NCBI GenBank assembly: GCA_022510405.1
Contig: JAFLTP010000016.1
Span: 1-64,000 of the forward strand
Direction of reading: 5' to 3'
From: Muribaculaceae bacterium
Lineage (GTDB): Bacteria; Bacteroidota; Bacteroidia; Bacteroidales; Muribaculaceae
DNA: 64,000 nucleotides
A program made the position numbers and the translations under genes. Of the stretch, positions 1 to 10,700 are shown in pieces. Position 1 is the stretch's first letter; every line of letters begins with the position of its first letter. The notes under the pieces are model-generated. The model was not told the origin of the DNA. It worked only from the letters and a program-made list of their open reading frames with translations, and made no database searches.

Positions 1-63
1 TTCCTTCATCTGATCATCAGACAAAACGGGAGTCAAAATGAAAACGGTTTCGTAAGAATTCAT
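1..63 (-). CDS. rpsF: 30S ribosomal protein S6, N-terminal fragment
   Basis: Translating the minus strand from the ATG at 63 to the window edge gives 21 codons reading MNSYETVFILTPVLSDDQMK plus E. This is the conserved start of ribosomal protein S6 in Bacteroidales (NxYETVFILTPVLSDxQMKE). The rest lies outside the window, so only the start can be annotated. S6 binds 16S rRNA with S18 in the small-subunit platform. It is absent from the ORF track because it is truncated. A good promoter lies upstream at 122-152. Identity is by memory of the family, but the match is long and specific. Confidence 0.9.
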   Translation of the reverse strand, partial: MNSYETVFILTPVLSDDQMKE

Positions 64-121
64 AATTTTTTAAATGTGTTTGTTATTTTGATTTCGGTCT
101 TCACTTTCCCGAAACCGGGTG

Positions 122-152
122 CAAAATTACTTAAATTCCATTAATTACGCAA
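122..152 (-). promoter_or_regulatory. Promoter for rpsF
   Basis: On the minus strand the -7 box reads TAATTTTG (122-129) and a TTG -33 core lies at 150-152 with a 20-bp spacer. This fits the Bacteroidota primary promoter (TTTG, 19-21 bp, TAnnTTTG). It leaves a leader of about 50 nt before the rpsF ATG. Confidence 0.65.
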
Positions 153-251
153 GTTTTTAGTTTAGTGTTTTTTAGTGGCGGAGAAGAAAATAGAAATAAT
201 ATAACAAGGATAAGGAAGAAATGCCAATAAAACCTAAAAAGGTTTAAATAA

Positions 252-282
252 TTGTGGGAGTTAAGAATAATCTTTAATTTTA
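252..282 (+). promoter_or_regulatory. Probable promoter for the secreted-protein pair
   Basis: A TTG at 252-254, a 20-bp spacer and TAATTTTA at 275-282 match the Bacteroidota promoter except for the last base of the -7 box (A for G). Transcription would start near 289, about 15 nt before the ATG at 305. Confidence 0.45.
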
Positions 283-304
283 TACCCAATTAAATCAAAA
301 CACT

Positions 305-1279
305 ATGAAAAAACTTTTAATTTTCCCGGCCATTTTCTCTTTGGCCACATTAGGGAATGCTGCTGAACTTCCGGAACCTTCTGTGAGGGTATTGCCTCAG
401 GATTATGGATATTTTGATGCATTCGTGATTTCATGGGCAGAACAGGTAAATGAACCTTACAAGCTAAAAATAAAAGATAAATCAGGAATCAAAGTTGTAA
501 AAGATGAAGTAGAGGAGTTATACGTAAGTGTAGGCCTCACAGAATATCAAGAAACAGAGAATTCAAAAAATTATCCGGATTCAAGGTTGTTGGTGACAAT
601 CTCAATGTTTGAGACATCTGTCGGTTCTTCCTACACACTCACTATTCCTGAAGGAGCAGTGGATGTTTATGTCTCCGATAATGAAATTCTGCCCAACGGT
701 GAAGTAGAATACACTTTTACTCTTAAAGCAGACGGCAATATTGTTACCCTCCCTGAACCCAATATCGAACCTCTTCCCGGAGCAGTAGAAAATTTGAATA
801 TAGTTAAAATCAGTTGGACCGGTAAACTCGGCAGTCTCGATTTGCTTAATGAATATAATTTAGTCTCCCCCGACGGAGACATCGCTCCCGTAGTCGCAAC
901 TTATAATGGAGCAGTAATGGAAAATCCAAAGGTGAGTTTTGAGTGGAGCTCTCGTCAGGCTGTGACTGAAGGCAGTGAAGGAGATATTTTCGTTATCACA
1001 TTATCGGAAAACCCGTTACCGGCTGGAGAATACATAATCACAATTCCTGAAAGTTATCTTCAAATCACTGATATAGAGACCGGCACCCTTTATAATGACG
1101 AAATTGTGTTGAGTTATATGGTGGTTGATAGTGAAAGCGGAGCAGTTACAACTCTAAGGGACACCGTAAAAGAGGATCCGGAAATTTATAATCTCAACGG
1201 AGTAAAGATAAACACTAATAATCTTAAAGACATTCCCAAGGGAGTCTATATTATTAATGGTAAAAAAGTAAGAATTTAA
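305..1279 (+). CDS. Secreted protein with two similar beta-sandwich-like halves and a C-terminal IINGKK tail
   Basis: 324 aa. A signal peptide is clear at residues 1-19 (MKKLLIFPAIFSLATLGNAA). The mature protein has two halves that start alike: LPEPSVRVLPQ near residue 22 and LPEPNIEPLPG near residue 150. Each is followed by a VISW/KISW strand, suggesting a duplicated beta-sandwich. The last 40 residues (IYNLNGVKI then GVYIINGKKV) form the tail common on exported proteins of Bacteroidales, related in pattern to type IX sorting domains. No enzyme motif is visible and function is unknown. The next gene begins 3 nt downstream and has the same tail, so the two are probably co-transcribed and exported together. 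Confidence 0.75.
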   Translation: MKKLLIFPAIFSLATLGNAAELPEPSVRVLPQDYGYFDAFVISWAEQVNEPYKLKIKDKSGIKVVKDEVEELYVSVGLTEYQETENSKNYPDSRLLVTISMFETSVGSSYTLTIPEGAVDVYVSDNEILPNGEVEYTFTLKADGNIVTLPEPNIEPLPGAVENLNIVKISWTGKLGSLDLLNEYNLVSPDGDIAPVVATYNGAVMENPKVSFEWSSRQAVTEGSEGDIFVITLSENPLPAGEYIITIPESYLQITDIETGTLYNDEIVLSYMVVDSESGAVTTLRDTVKEDPEIYNLNGVKINTNNLKDIPKGVYIINGKKVRI

Positions 1280-1282
1280 GAA

Positions 1283-3019
1283 ATGAAAAGAATCGCAATA
1301 CTACTCTCTCTTGCCACTTCAATCGGTGTGGGATATTGCCAGGAAACAGAGATGTGGAGCAATGTTCCAATTCTTTTGGATGCCTATGGCCATAAGGTGT
1401 CGCCCGACGGTGCATTTTCCACAGGAGAGGCCGTTAGCGCAGAATCAGCATGGGCCCGAAACAATATTACGGGAGAAATCTATTTTTTTGATGGAGCATC
1501 ATGCGGAGAAGGCAACAATATTACCAAAGATAATCTTATCGTCGGTACTGATAAAGTGTATATGAAAGCCGCTTTTCTTAAGCCGGGAGAATCCATCGAT
1601 CCTGTTTTAATTCCTTCCTTGAGCAAATACAGTGAAAGTTATGCCCATGGAATAAATTGGGATGGAACAAGACTTGTGGGAGTGATGGTTAATCCGAGAT
1701 CAGGCAATGCGGATGAAGTGAACCCCGAATACCAACATATGTCATATCTTCCATTTTATTGCAATATAGATCCTGAGACCAATACTGTGGAAGACCCCAA
1801 ATTTCTTCCCGTTCCGCCTCGTGATTTCTTTGGTCTGGTACCACAATATTGCACTGCAACATGGATCAGTGACGACGCCACTACAATTTTAGGTCAAGTT
1901 ATCGACAATTCAGGTTATTATATTTATCCAATTGTCTATAAACAAGACGCTGCGGGTGAATGGAGTTATATTTTACCCTCCGAACCACTTTTCAATCCCA
2001 ACGGACTTGAAATTCCCCATTGGCCGTTGCCCGAAATGGAGCAACCCCTGCCGGTTAATTATATTGAAAATGCCGAGTTAAAGGCATTATATCAAAATAT
2101 GTTGGATGAATTTATCGCTGGAGTTTCCGACATAAATCCCGATGAACTTTTGGATCCCAATGTTGCAGGCACCGATGCATTGATGAATCAAAAAGAATGG
2201 AACGCTTATCAAAATGCCTTGGAGGAATATAAGGAATACTACGATAACGTGTATGAAGAGGAATTAAACAAATATTATGATCAATATTCAAGGTTTATAG
2301 CCCAATCTTCTAATTTCCTACAATCCAGCATGGCAATGAATCGAGCCGGCACTTTAATTGGTCAAACTAAGATGGTGACACGGTTCAGTGGTATCAACCC
2401 TATTACATATGCCTATCCCGTTATCTTCAATCTTGAAGACGGAAGCTATAAAATCTATGGAGATGAGCTGAGCGAGTTGGAGATTTCACAAATATTGCCC
2501 GATGGTACATTATTGGCTACTTCTCCAAAGCCTGGACCTACTACACCTGACTTGACTCCACAACATTCTTATGTTTGTGCTCCCGGGAGCTCGACTTTTG
2601 TAGCAATAGAAAATTACATAAAATCCACAAATCCCGAATATTACAATTGGTATATGGAATATCTTTACCATAAGGTTCCAATTGGTTATGAGGATGCAAC
2701 CGAGGAAGAAGACGGGAATATAGCTTATAAACAAATGACCGTGACTGGTCTTGTGGCTGTGAGTGATGATTTCACCACTCTTTCAGGAGGAGTCGACGGT
2801 TGGTCATGGGATTATGATGCCGGGAACTATTTCACCTACATTTTCACCAATATGACAACACCCGACACCGGAGTGGAAAACATCAAAATTAACCCTAATA
2901 CCGGATTAAAAGTTTATAATCTACAAGGTGTAAAAGTCTTGGAGACCAAAGATGCGGCTTCACTCAAAGCTTTGGCCCCGGGAATTTATATAATCAATGG
3001 TAAAAAGGTTATTATCTAA
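1283..3019 (+). CDS. Secreted protein of unknown function with C-terminal IINGKK tail
   Basis: 578 aa with a signal peptide (MKRIAILLSLATSIGVGYCQ). The body is rich in aromatic and acidic residues with repeated HGINWDG, WISDD and VSDDFTTLSGG-like turns. These resemble propeller-type proteins in which a state is described and then updated, but I do not recognise a named family. Residues about 265-350 are rich in Tyr, Glu and Asn (EEYKEYYDNVYEEELNKYY) and probably helical. The C-terminus VYNLQGVKV ... GIYIINGKKVII matches the tail of the upstream gene. It starts 3 nt after that gene and its end overlaps the convergent neighbour by 8 nt. Confidence 0.7.
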   Translation: MKRIAILLSLATSIGVGYCQETEMWSNVPILLDAYGHKVSPDGAFSTGEAVSAESAWARNNITGEIYFFDGASCGEGNNITKDNLIVGTDKVYMKAAFLKPGESIDPVLIPSLSKYSESYAHGINWDGTRLVGVMVNPRSGNADEVNPEYQHMSYLPFYCNIDPETNTVEDPKFLPVPPRDFFGLVPQYCTATWISDDATTILGQVIDNSGYYIYPIVYKQDAAGEWSYILPSEPLFNPNGLEIPHWPLPEMEQPLPVNYIENAELKALYQNMLDEFIAGVSDINPDELLDPNVAGTDALMNQKEWNAYQNALEEYKEYYDNVYEEELNKYYDQYSRFIAQSSNFLQSSMAMNRAGTLIGQTKMVTRFSGINPITYAYPVIFNLEDGSYKIYGDELSELEISQILPDGTLLATSPKPGPTTPDLTPQHSYVCAPGSSTFVAIENYIKSTNPEYYNWYMEYLYHKVPIGYEDATEEEDGNIAYKQMTVTGLVAVSDDFTTLSGGVDGWSWDYDAGNYFTYIFTNMTTPDTGVENIKINPNTGLKVYNLQGVKVLETKDAASLKALAPGIYIINGKKVII

Positions 3020-4259
3020 CTGATTTTTCAAGTCTGAGCACTTCGCTACGGAGTGCTTTGGTATGTGAACGGAGGTCTTCGATCTCCGTTTCGCTTTGTA
3101 TAATCTTAGATTGAACCGACTTATCAGACTTGTATTGCTGCCTTAATTCAAGAAGAGCAATTTCCCTTTTCTCAAGGTCAGAACTTTTGGCCAAGTATTG
3201 TTTCATCACATCGGCAGCCTTACGATTCTTAAAGTCTGAAAATGAATAATAAGTCTTACCGTTTCCCAAAGGGAATACGAAATCTTTCTTGGCATCCTGA
3301 GAGGCATGTAGAGTCTTGCTTATTGATGGCATCACCGGGACAATAGCTTGGTCTTTATCGTCAAACCATGTATCTTTATATGACGTCAATTTGGCATAGT
3401 CGGCAAGGTTTTCAGTATCAGCCGGATAATTTTTTCTTATATCCTCATAAAGATATACATAAACCGTTATTTTACCTTCAGGACTGTTTCGATCGGTTGC
3501 CCACCATCCCAGACCGTTTTCCTCGTCGATGGCAAACATAAGATCGTTGTAAGGCGAATTAAATGGCATACCAAGGTTAAGAGGTTGCCGGTATTCACCT
3601 GTGAGGGCATCTTTCTGGGCAATGAAAATATCATAGCCTCCCATAGAATCATCTCCATTGTTGGCAAAGTATAAAGTTTGTCCGTCGGCACTCATAAAAG
3701 GGAACGCATAATCACCTGATTTATCGAAATCTCCTTCAAGTGTTTCCTTTTCTTCCCAATTGCCATCCAGGAGTAAAGATTTCTCATAAAGGCGCAGGTC
3801 TCCATCACTGTTCACTTGAGGATAAAGGAGATAATCCTCACCTTCATTTAGATAGGAAAGTTCTTTATTGTTACCTGTAGAACTCAAAACAGAATAAGGA
3901 CCTATTTTACCGGCAGACTCACTTAATTTGTATGCTTCATAAAATTTAGCACTTGGAATAGAAATAGAGTCAACAATAACTATTCTCTGAACCCGATCGA
4001 TTGCGTTTGATGCTATTTCAAGTTCTGACTCCCAAATTTCAAATTCTTCATCCAAGGGTTGTTTAGCTTTAGTCTGCAGGGTTCTGTATTGGTCATAAAG
4101 ATCTGCAGCTTCTTCGAAATCATAATTGAAAAAGGCTTCTCTACCATTTTGTAAAACTTCTTCGGCACTAACCTTCTTGGCTTTTGTCTTTGTGGCAGAA
4201 TTGACAGTCATCCCTGTCAGTAAAAATATAATTAATATAAATACAACTTTCTTTTTCAT
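3012..4259 (-). CDS. TPR/PD40-propeller envelope protein
   Basis: 415 aa from the ATG at 4259. The track starts 40 codons earlier, but a -7 box at 4286-4293 lies inside that extension, and the ATG at 4259 opens a proper signal peptide (MKKKVVFILIIFLLTGMTVNS). After it come a short TPR-like helical region (EEVLQNGREAFFNYDFEEAADLY), then PD40-type blades (FPFMSADGQTLYFANNGDDSMGGYDIF, LMFAIDEENGLGWWATDR), and a C-terminal coiled coil of about 70 residues. The GGYDIF blade pattern is common in OmpA-associated and gliding-type envelope proteins of Bacteroidota, but there is no OmpA domain here. The role is probably structural in the periplasm, and the exact function is unknown. Confidence 0.7.
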   Translation of the reverse strand: MKKKVVFILIIFLLTGMTVNSATKTKAKKVSAEEVLQNGREAFFNYDFEEAADLYDQYRTLQTKAKQPLDEEFEIWESELEIASNAIDRVQRIVIVDSISIPSAKFYEAYKLSESAGKIGPYSVLSSTGNNKELSYLNEGEDYLLYPQVNSDGDLRLYEKSLLLDGNWEEKETLEGDFDKSGDYAFPFMSADGQTLYFANNGDDSMGGYDIFIAQKDALTGEYRQPLNLGMPFNSPYNDLMFAIDEENGLGWWATDRNSPEGKITVYVYLYEDIRKNYPADTENLADYAKLTSYKDTWFDDKDQAIVPVMPSISKTLHASQDAKKDFVFPLGNGKTYYSFSDFKNRKAADVMKQYLAKSSDLEKREIALLELRQQYKSDKSVQSKIIQSETEIEDLRSHTKALRSEVLRLEKSVR

Positions 4260-4285
4260 ACCAAAATTCTTCTCAATGTATATCG

Positions 4286-4293
4286 CAAAGGTA
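4286..4293 (-). promoter_or_regulatory. -7 box for the PD40 protein gene
   Basis: TACCTTTG on the minus strand fits TAnnTTTG. A start near 4279 leaves a 20-nt leader before the ATG at 4259 and rules out the longer ORF start at 4379. No convincing -33 element is visible. Confidence 0.45.
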
Positions 4294-4440
4294 TAAAAAA
4301 ATTCTAACATAGGGAGAGCAATCCCAAATCCTTTTAATATAAAGAATGTTAAGTACTCCTTTCCAATTATTATTACCACAAAGCATTAGTTAATAAGTTT
4401 GCAATCTGAAAACATAGGGACTTATAAGAAGTTTTTTTAT

Positions 4441-4448
4441 TAAATTTG
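4441..4448 (+). promoter_or_regulatory. -7 box for the Tricorn-like protease gene
   Basis: TAAATTTG fits the Bacteroidota -7 consensus about 55 nt before the ATG at 4504. A second candidate, TAAGTTTG, lies at 4394-4401. Neither has a good TTG at the right distance, so the call is weak. Confidence 0.4.
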
Positions 4449-4503
4449 CAATAGAGGAGATAGCCCGTTTTTCTCCGTTATTAACAAACGCAATATACGA
4501 ATC

Positions 4504-7500
4504 ATGAAATTTATACATTACCTTGCTATAGGATTGGCCTTAACAACCGGTATAATATCCAACGCTGAGACACCAAAATGGTTGGTAAAACCGGCGATTT
4601 CTCCAGATGGAAAGACTATAGCGTTCTCTTATAAGGGAGAACTTTTCACAGTGCCGGCAACCGGAGGAAACGCATTCCAATTAACATCCAACAAAGCTTA
4701 TGATTCAAATCCAGTTTGGTCACCTGATGGTAAAAGAATTGTATTTTTAAGCAACCGTGAAGGTTCCGACGATTTATATATAACATCTGCAACCGGAGGA
4801 GTACCAATCCGGCTCACAACCCATAGTGGGAATGAGACTCCACTTGCGTTTCTAAATGACTCAATTTTATTGTTTAATGCTTCCTTATTGCCGGGACCGA
4901 CGACTTCAAGGGCTCCTTTCTTTTCACAGATTTATTCTTTGAATGTCAACAAACCCGGAACACGTGCTGCTCTTTATCTTTCATTACCGGTGAATTCGAT
5001 AAATGTGAATTCAAAAGGAGAGATAATTTATCAAGACAAAAAAAGTTACGAAGATATTTACCGTAAACATGAACGGTCTTCCGGCACTTCTGATATTTGG
5101 ACTTATTATAAAGGCAATTTCAATCAGTTGACCAATTTCAATGGATCAGACCAATCTCCGGTTTGGGGAAAAGGAAACTCTTTCTACTATCTCTCCGAAA
5201 AAGATGGAACTCTTAATATTTTCGAAGCACAGGTAGGATCTGAATCTGAGCAACAGTTAACTCATTTTGAGAAACATCCCGTAAGGAGCCTGACTTCATC
5301 CAACAACGGGATACTTGCCTTCAGTTGGGATGGAGACATCTATACCCTTAAACCCGGAAATAAACCAAAAAAAGTTGATATTAATATCAATGCCGACCTT
5401 TATGATGGCGATCTTGTAAAAAAATATGTGAACAACGGTGTTTCCAACATCGCAGTTTCACCCGAGGGTAATGAAATAGCGTTGGTGATAAGGGGCGACC
5501 TTTATGTGACCAATTCAAAATATAAAACCACAAAACGAATCACTGATACTCCGGCTCAAGAGCGATCGGTTTCATTCTCACCCGACGGAAGATCGCTTGT
5601 ATTCGACAGCGATGTAGACGGCAACTGGCAACTTTTCATCGCAAAAATCAAGAATGACAATGAAAAGGAGTTTGCTTACGCAACAGATATAGATATCCAG
5701 CCTCTTTATTCCTGTGAAACCTCCGCTATGCAACCCCTATTCTCACCTGACGGTAAGAAAGTGGCGTTTTTAGAAAACCGGGGTCCAATCCGTGTTATAG
5801 ATGTAGCATCCAAGAAAGTGAATACTGCCCTGGGAGGAGAATACAATTATTCATATTCCGACGGTGACATAACTTTCTCATGGAGTCCTGACAGCGAATG
5901 GTTGTTGACTTCCTATATGGGACCTATGGGTTGGAACAATATGGATATCGCAGCCGTTAGGGCAGATGGTAGTGAAGTGGTTGACCTGACAGAAAGTGGC
6001 TATAACGATTATCAACCCAGATGGGTATTGGATGGTAAAGCAGTGGCATATGAAACAGCTAAATATGGTATGAAAGCTCACGGTTCCTGGGGTAACCAGG
6101 ACGACATCATGATAATGGCTCTTGATGGAGACGCATGGGACAAATTCAATTTCACGGAAGAGGAAGCCGATATCTTTGATAAAGAAAATCAAGAAAAGGA
6201 AGATAACAAGGAAGCTAAAGAAGTAAAAAGCAAAAAAGCCACAAAAACAAAAAAAGGCAGGAAAGGAACCAGGGCTGCTAAAGAAGAAAAGAAAACCAAT
6301 ACGCTTGATTTTGCCAACAGAAGATACAGAACGAAAAGACTTACGGGCACTTCTGCAAGTATAATGGATTTTTATTTGTCACCTAAAGGAGACAAACTCT
6401 ATTACATAGCCCAGAGTCCTGACGGAGATTACAATCTGATGGTGACCGATCTCAAGAAAGGAGATACAGAAATATTGGTTCCCGGCACTTTCGGTGGGAT
6501 GGAAGTGGATAAGAAAGGAGAAAACCTCTTCTTGCTTTCAAACGAGGGAGTCAAGAAGGTTTCCCTTCCCGACGGAGAAGTAAAAATGGTGGAATTTGAG
6601 GCTCCCTATGACCGTCATCCCTCTTTGGAGCGTCAATACATGTTCGATCATATGGCCAAACAAGTGGAAGATAAATTCTATGACCCTAATCTACATGGTG
6701 TGGATTGGAAATATTACACAGAACATTACCGTGAATTTTTACCCTATATATCCAACAACCGAGACTTCGCGAACCTTTTGAGCGAGACTCTTGGAGAACT
6801 CAATGCTTCTCACACCGGTGGTAGAGCATATGGACAAGGGGCAGAATTGTCAACTGCATCCTTAGGAGCATTCTTTGATGAGAATTACACGGGAGAAGGT
6901 CTGAAGATAGCAGAAATTTTCCCAAGAGGTCCCCTTGCAAACAAAAGTGCCGATGTAAAAGCAGGTGATATAATCCTCTCAATCGACGGGACAAAAATCG
7001 AGCCGGGACAAGATTATTATACTTTACTCGAAGGGAAAGCAGGAAAGAAAGTAAGACTGGGTGTGAAAACAACCAATGGCACAACCAAATATATAAATAT
7101 ACGACCCTTGTCATTGGGAGAGCAGTCTGCAATGGCATATCAAAGATGGGTGGAAAGAAACGAACAGATTGCCGACAGCATCTCCGGCGGAAAAGTGGGA
7201 TATGTCCACGTGCAAGGGATGGATACAAGGAGTTTTCAGAATGTTTATGAAAGACTCTTAGGTAAATACCGCAATTATGACGCCGTGGTTGTCGACACCA
7301 GATTCAATGGAGGCGGATGGTTGCATAATGATTTGGCAATTCTTTTGAGCGGCAAGAAATATGTGACATTCTCTCCACGAGGAGAAGAGATTGGGATCGA
7401 ACCATTCTCGCAGTGGACAAAACCGAGCGTAATGCTTGTGAATGAAGCAAATTACAGTGATGCACATGGTTCCCCGTATACATATCAGACACTTGGTCTT

Positions 7501-7749
7501 GGCGAAGTCGTGGGAGCACCTGTGCCCGGCACAATGACCGCAGTGTGGTGGGAAAATCAAATAGACCCTAATATAGTATTCGGAATACCACAGGTGACCA
7601 ATCGGGCCAATAATGGTACAGTATTGGAAAATACGCAACTAAATCCTGACGTTATTATATATAACGAGCCCGGAGAGGTAGAAGCCGGGAAAGATGCACA
7701 ACTCGAGGGTGCCGTTAAACGTTTACTTGAAAATATTAATAAGCAATAA
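4504..7749 (+). CDS. Tricorn-like periplasmic S41 peptidase
   Basis: 1081 aa with a signal peptide (to about residue 22). Layout follows Tricorn protease. WD40/PD40 propeller blades span about 30-540 (ISPDGKTIAFSYKGELF, WSPDGKRIVFLSNREG, FSPDGKKVAFLENRG). A Lys/Glu-rich linker lies near 560-605. More blades follow to about 690, then a Tricorn C1-like segment (LGELNASHTGGRAYG, containing the likely catalytic His), a PDZ domain (about 790-870) and a C-terminal S41 core. The nucleophile Ser is probably in NEANYSDAHGS. Family members degrade peptides after larger proteases. The signal peptide places this one in the periplasm. The charged linker is unusual. Function as a peptidase is inferred from family; catalytic residues are assigned by motif only. 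Confidence 0.85.
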   Translation: MKFIHYLAIGLALTTGIISNAETPKWLVKPAISPDGKTIAFSYKGELFTVPATGGNAFQLTSNKAYDSNPVWSPDGKRIVFLSNREGSDDLYITSATGGVPIRLTTHSGNETPLAFLNDSILLFNASLLPGPTTSRAPFFSQIYSLNVNKPGTRAALYLSLPVNSINVNSKGEIIYQDKKSYEDIYRKHERSSGTSDIWTYYKGNFNQLTNFNGSDQSPVWGKGNSFYYLSEKDGTLNIFEAQVGSESEQQLTHFEKHPVRSLTSSNNGILAFSWDGDIYTLKPGNKPKKVDININADLYDGDLVKKYVNNGVSNIAVSPEGNEIALVIRGDLYVTNSKYKTTKRITDTPAQERSVSFSPDGRSLVFDSDVDGNWQLFIAKIKNDNEKEFAYATDIDIQPLYSCETSAMQPLFSPDGKKVAFLENRGPIRVIDVASKKVNTALGGEYNYSYSDGDITFSWSPDSEWLLTSYMGPMGWNNMDIAAVRADGSEVVDLTESGYNDYQPRWVLDGKAVAYETAKYGMKAHGSWGNQDDIMIMALDGDAWDKFNFTEEEADIFDKENQEKEDNKEAKEVKSKKATKTKKGRKGTRAAKEEKKTNTLDFANRRYRTKRLTGTSASIMDFYLSPKGDKLYYIAQSPDGDYNLMVTDLKKGDTEILVPGTFGGMEVDKKGENLFLLSNEGVKKVSLPDGEVKMVEFEAPYDRHPSLERQYMFDHMAKQVEDKFYDPNLHGVDWKYYTEHYREFLPYISNNRDFANLLSETLGELNASHTGGRAYGQGAELSTASLGAFFDENYTGEGLKIAEIFPRGPLANKSADVKAGDIILSIDGTKIEPGQDYYTLLEGKAGKKVRLGVKTTNGTTKYINIRPLSLGEQSAMAYQRWVERNEQIADSISGGKVGYVHVQGMDTRSFQNVYERLLGKYRNYDAVVVDTRFNGGGWLHNDLAILLSGKKYVTFSPRGEEIGIEPFSQWTKPSVMLVNEANYSDAHGSPYTYQTLGLGEVVGAPVPGTMTAVWWENQIDPNIVFGIPQVTNRANNGTVLENTQLNPDVIIYNEPGEVEAGKDAQLEGAVKRLLENINKQ

Positions 7750-7779
7750 TTCAAATATCCTAATCCATATAAACCTCAT

Positions 7780-10700
7780 ATGAATTTCACTCATCTGCAC
7801 GTACATTCTCAATACAGTCTGCTTGACGGGAAAGCCTCTATCTCGGAGTTAGTAGACAAGGCTATTGCCGATGGAATGAGAGGTTTGGCCCTTACTGATC
7901 ATGGTAATATGTTCGGTATCAAGGAATTTTTCAACTATGTAAAAAAGAAGAACTCCGGGAAACCAGACGAAGAGAAATTTAAGCCTATACTCGGATGCGA
8001 GATGTATGTGGCAAAAGAGAAAATGACTGAAAGGAAGGATAAAAACGACAATGGTTATCATCTTATAGTGCTTGCAAAAAATGAGAAGGGCTATCATAAC
8101 CTCATAAAACTTGTGAGCAAAGCTTGGACCGATGGATTTTATTACCATCCGAGAACCGACCGTTTTGAACTTGAGAAACACAAGGAAGGTCTTATCGTAT
8201 GTTCAGCATGCCTTGGTGGTGAAATCCCACAGTTAATAATGCAAAGTGATTTACAAGGAGCCGAAGAAAGGGTAAGATGGTTTAAGGATATTTTTGGTGG
8301 TGATTATTATCTTGAATTGCAGCGTCATGAAACGTTCAAAGAAAACTCCAATCGTGACGTGTTTCCTGAGCAACAAAAAGTGAATGCAGTGCTTTTGGAT
8401 CTTGCAAAGAAATATGATATAAAAGTCATAGCCACCAATGATGTCCATTTCACATATGAGGATGACGCTGAAGCTCATGACAGGTTAATTTGTGTGTCAA
8501 CACAAAAGAAGTTCAATGAGGCACGCATGCACTACACAAAACAGGAATGGCTGAAGTCTCCCAAAGAGATGGAGGAAATATTCTCCGACCTTCCCGAGGC
8601 ATTGAGCAACACTGATGAAATACTTAACAAAGTAGAGTTTTATTCCATAGATCACGGACCCATTATGCCCGAATTCGATATTCCTGTTGAATTCGGCACT
8701 GAGGAGGAATATCGAAAGAAGTATACCGAAGAAGATCTTTTCAACGAATTCACAAGAGATGAAAACGGAAATACAGTTCTATCTCAGGAGGAAGCGGAAA
8801 AGAAAATCAAGACTCTTGGAGGATATGATAAACTCTACCGTATAAAATTAGAAGCAGACTATCTTGCAAAACTAACATGGGAAGGAGCTAAACGTCTTTA
8901 CGGGGACCCTTTACCCGAAGAAGTTGAGGATAGAATAAGGTTTGAACTTCATATAATGAAGACCATGGGATTCCCGGGTTACTTCCTTATAGTGCAAGAC
9001 TTCATTAATGTGGCCAGAAAAGAACTTGGTGTTAGCGTGGGGCCGGGACGAGGTTCAGCAGCCGGGAGTGCCGCTGCCTATTGTCTTGGCATAACCCAAA
9101 TCGACCCAATCAAATATGACCTTCTCTTTGAAAGGTTCCTTAATCCCGACCGAATATCATTACCTGATATTGATGTCGACTTCGATGACGACGGAAGATA
9201 TGCGGTATTGGATTACGTCACAAAAAAATATGGAGCAGAAAAGGTGGCACATATAATCACCTACCAGACTATGGCCACCAAGATGGCAATAAAAGATGTT
9301 GCTAAAGTTCTTGACTTGCCATTGAGCGAATCCAACAGATTAGCCAGATTGGTGCCTGACAGGCTTCCGGATGTGAACGGCAAATCCACCAAAGTAAATT
9401 TCAAGAATTGTCTCACTTACTGCAAGGATTTTGAAAAGGAAACCAGGAACGAGAATCCAACTGTGAGGGAAGTGATGAAATATGCCCAGCAATTGGAGGG
9501 CAATGTAAGGGGAACCGGAATTCATGCTTGCGGTGTGATAATTGGCAGGGATGATATCACAGATTGGGTGCCTATTTCCATGGCTACCGATGCCGATGGT
9601 TCTAAAGTGATTTCTACCCAATATGAAGGGAGTATTATTGAAGAGACGGGTCTTATAAAAATGGACTTCCTGGGTCTTAAAACCCTCTCCATAATTAAAG
9701 AGGCGTTGGCAAATATAAAACGGACCCATGGCATTGATCTTGATATAGAAAATATTCCGCTTGATGATCCGGAGACTTTCAAATTGTATTGTGAAGGGAA
9801 GACCACTTCTACTTTCCAATTTGAATCAGTGGGTATGCAGTCTTCTCTAAGAGATCTGAAGCCCTCGAAATTCGAAGACCTGATTGCGATGAATGCCTTG
9901 TATCGTCCGGGCCCTATGGATTATATACCATCGTTTGTGAGACGAAAGCATGGAGAGGAACCAATCACCTACGATATTCCGATTATGGAAAAATATCTCC
10001 ATGAAACTTATGGAATCACGGTGTATCAGGAACAAGTGATGCTTCTGTCCCGACTTCTGGCCAACTTCACAAGAGGAGAAAGCGATATGCTTCGAAAAGC
10101 AATGGGTAAGAAACAGATTGACAAGATGCTTCTTCTCAAAGAAAAATTCATGAGCGAGGGTCAAAAGAACGGCCATCAGGCAGAAGTGCTTGAAAAGATA
10201 TGGGCCGACTGGGAGAAATTTGCATCCTATGCATTCAACAAGAGTCATGCCACCTGTTACACATGGGTGGCCTACCAAACAGCTTACTTGAAAGCCCATT
10301 ATCCGGCAGAATATATGGCCGGAGTCTTGAGCCGAAACCTTGGATCAGGCGACAAACTCAAGAAGATAATGGATGAATGCATCAGAATGGGAATAAGCGT
10401 GAAAGGGCCGGACATTAACGAATCTGACGTTAAATTCAGTGTTAACAAGAAAGGAGAGATCAGGTTTGGACTCGGCGCCATAAAGGGCGTGGGAGTGAAT
10501 GCGGTTTCCGCAATTATAAAAGAAAGAGAGAACGGCCTTTTCAGTGATATTTATGATTTTGTGGAAAGAGTGAATCTCAGCAGTTGTAACAGAGGTGCAA
10601 TTGAAAACCTTGCGATAGCCGGTGCCTTCGACTCTATGGGTTATGCCCGTGAAGCCTTCGTGGAGCCGATTTATGATTCCACTTTCACTGATGTGCTGGT

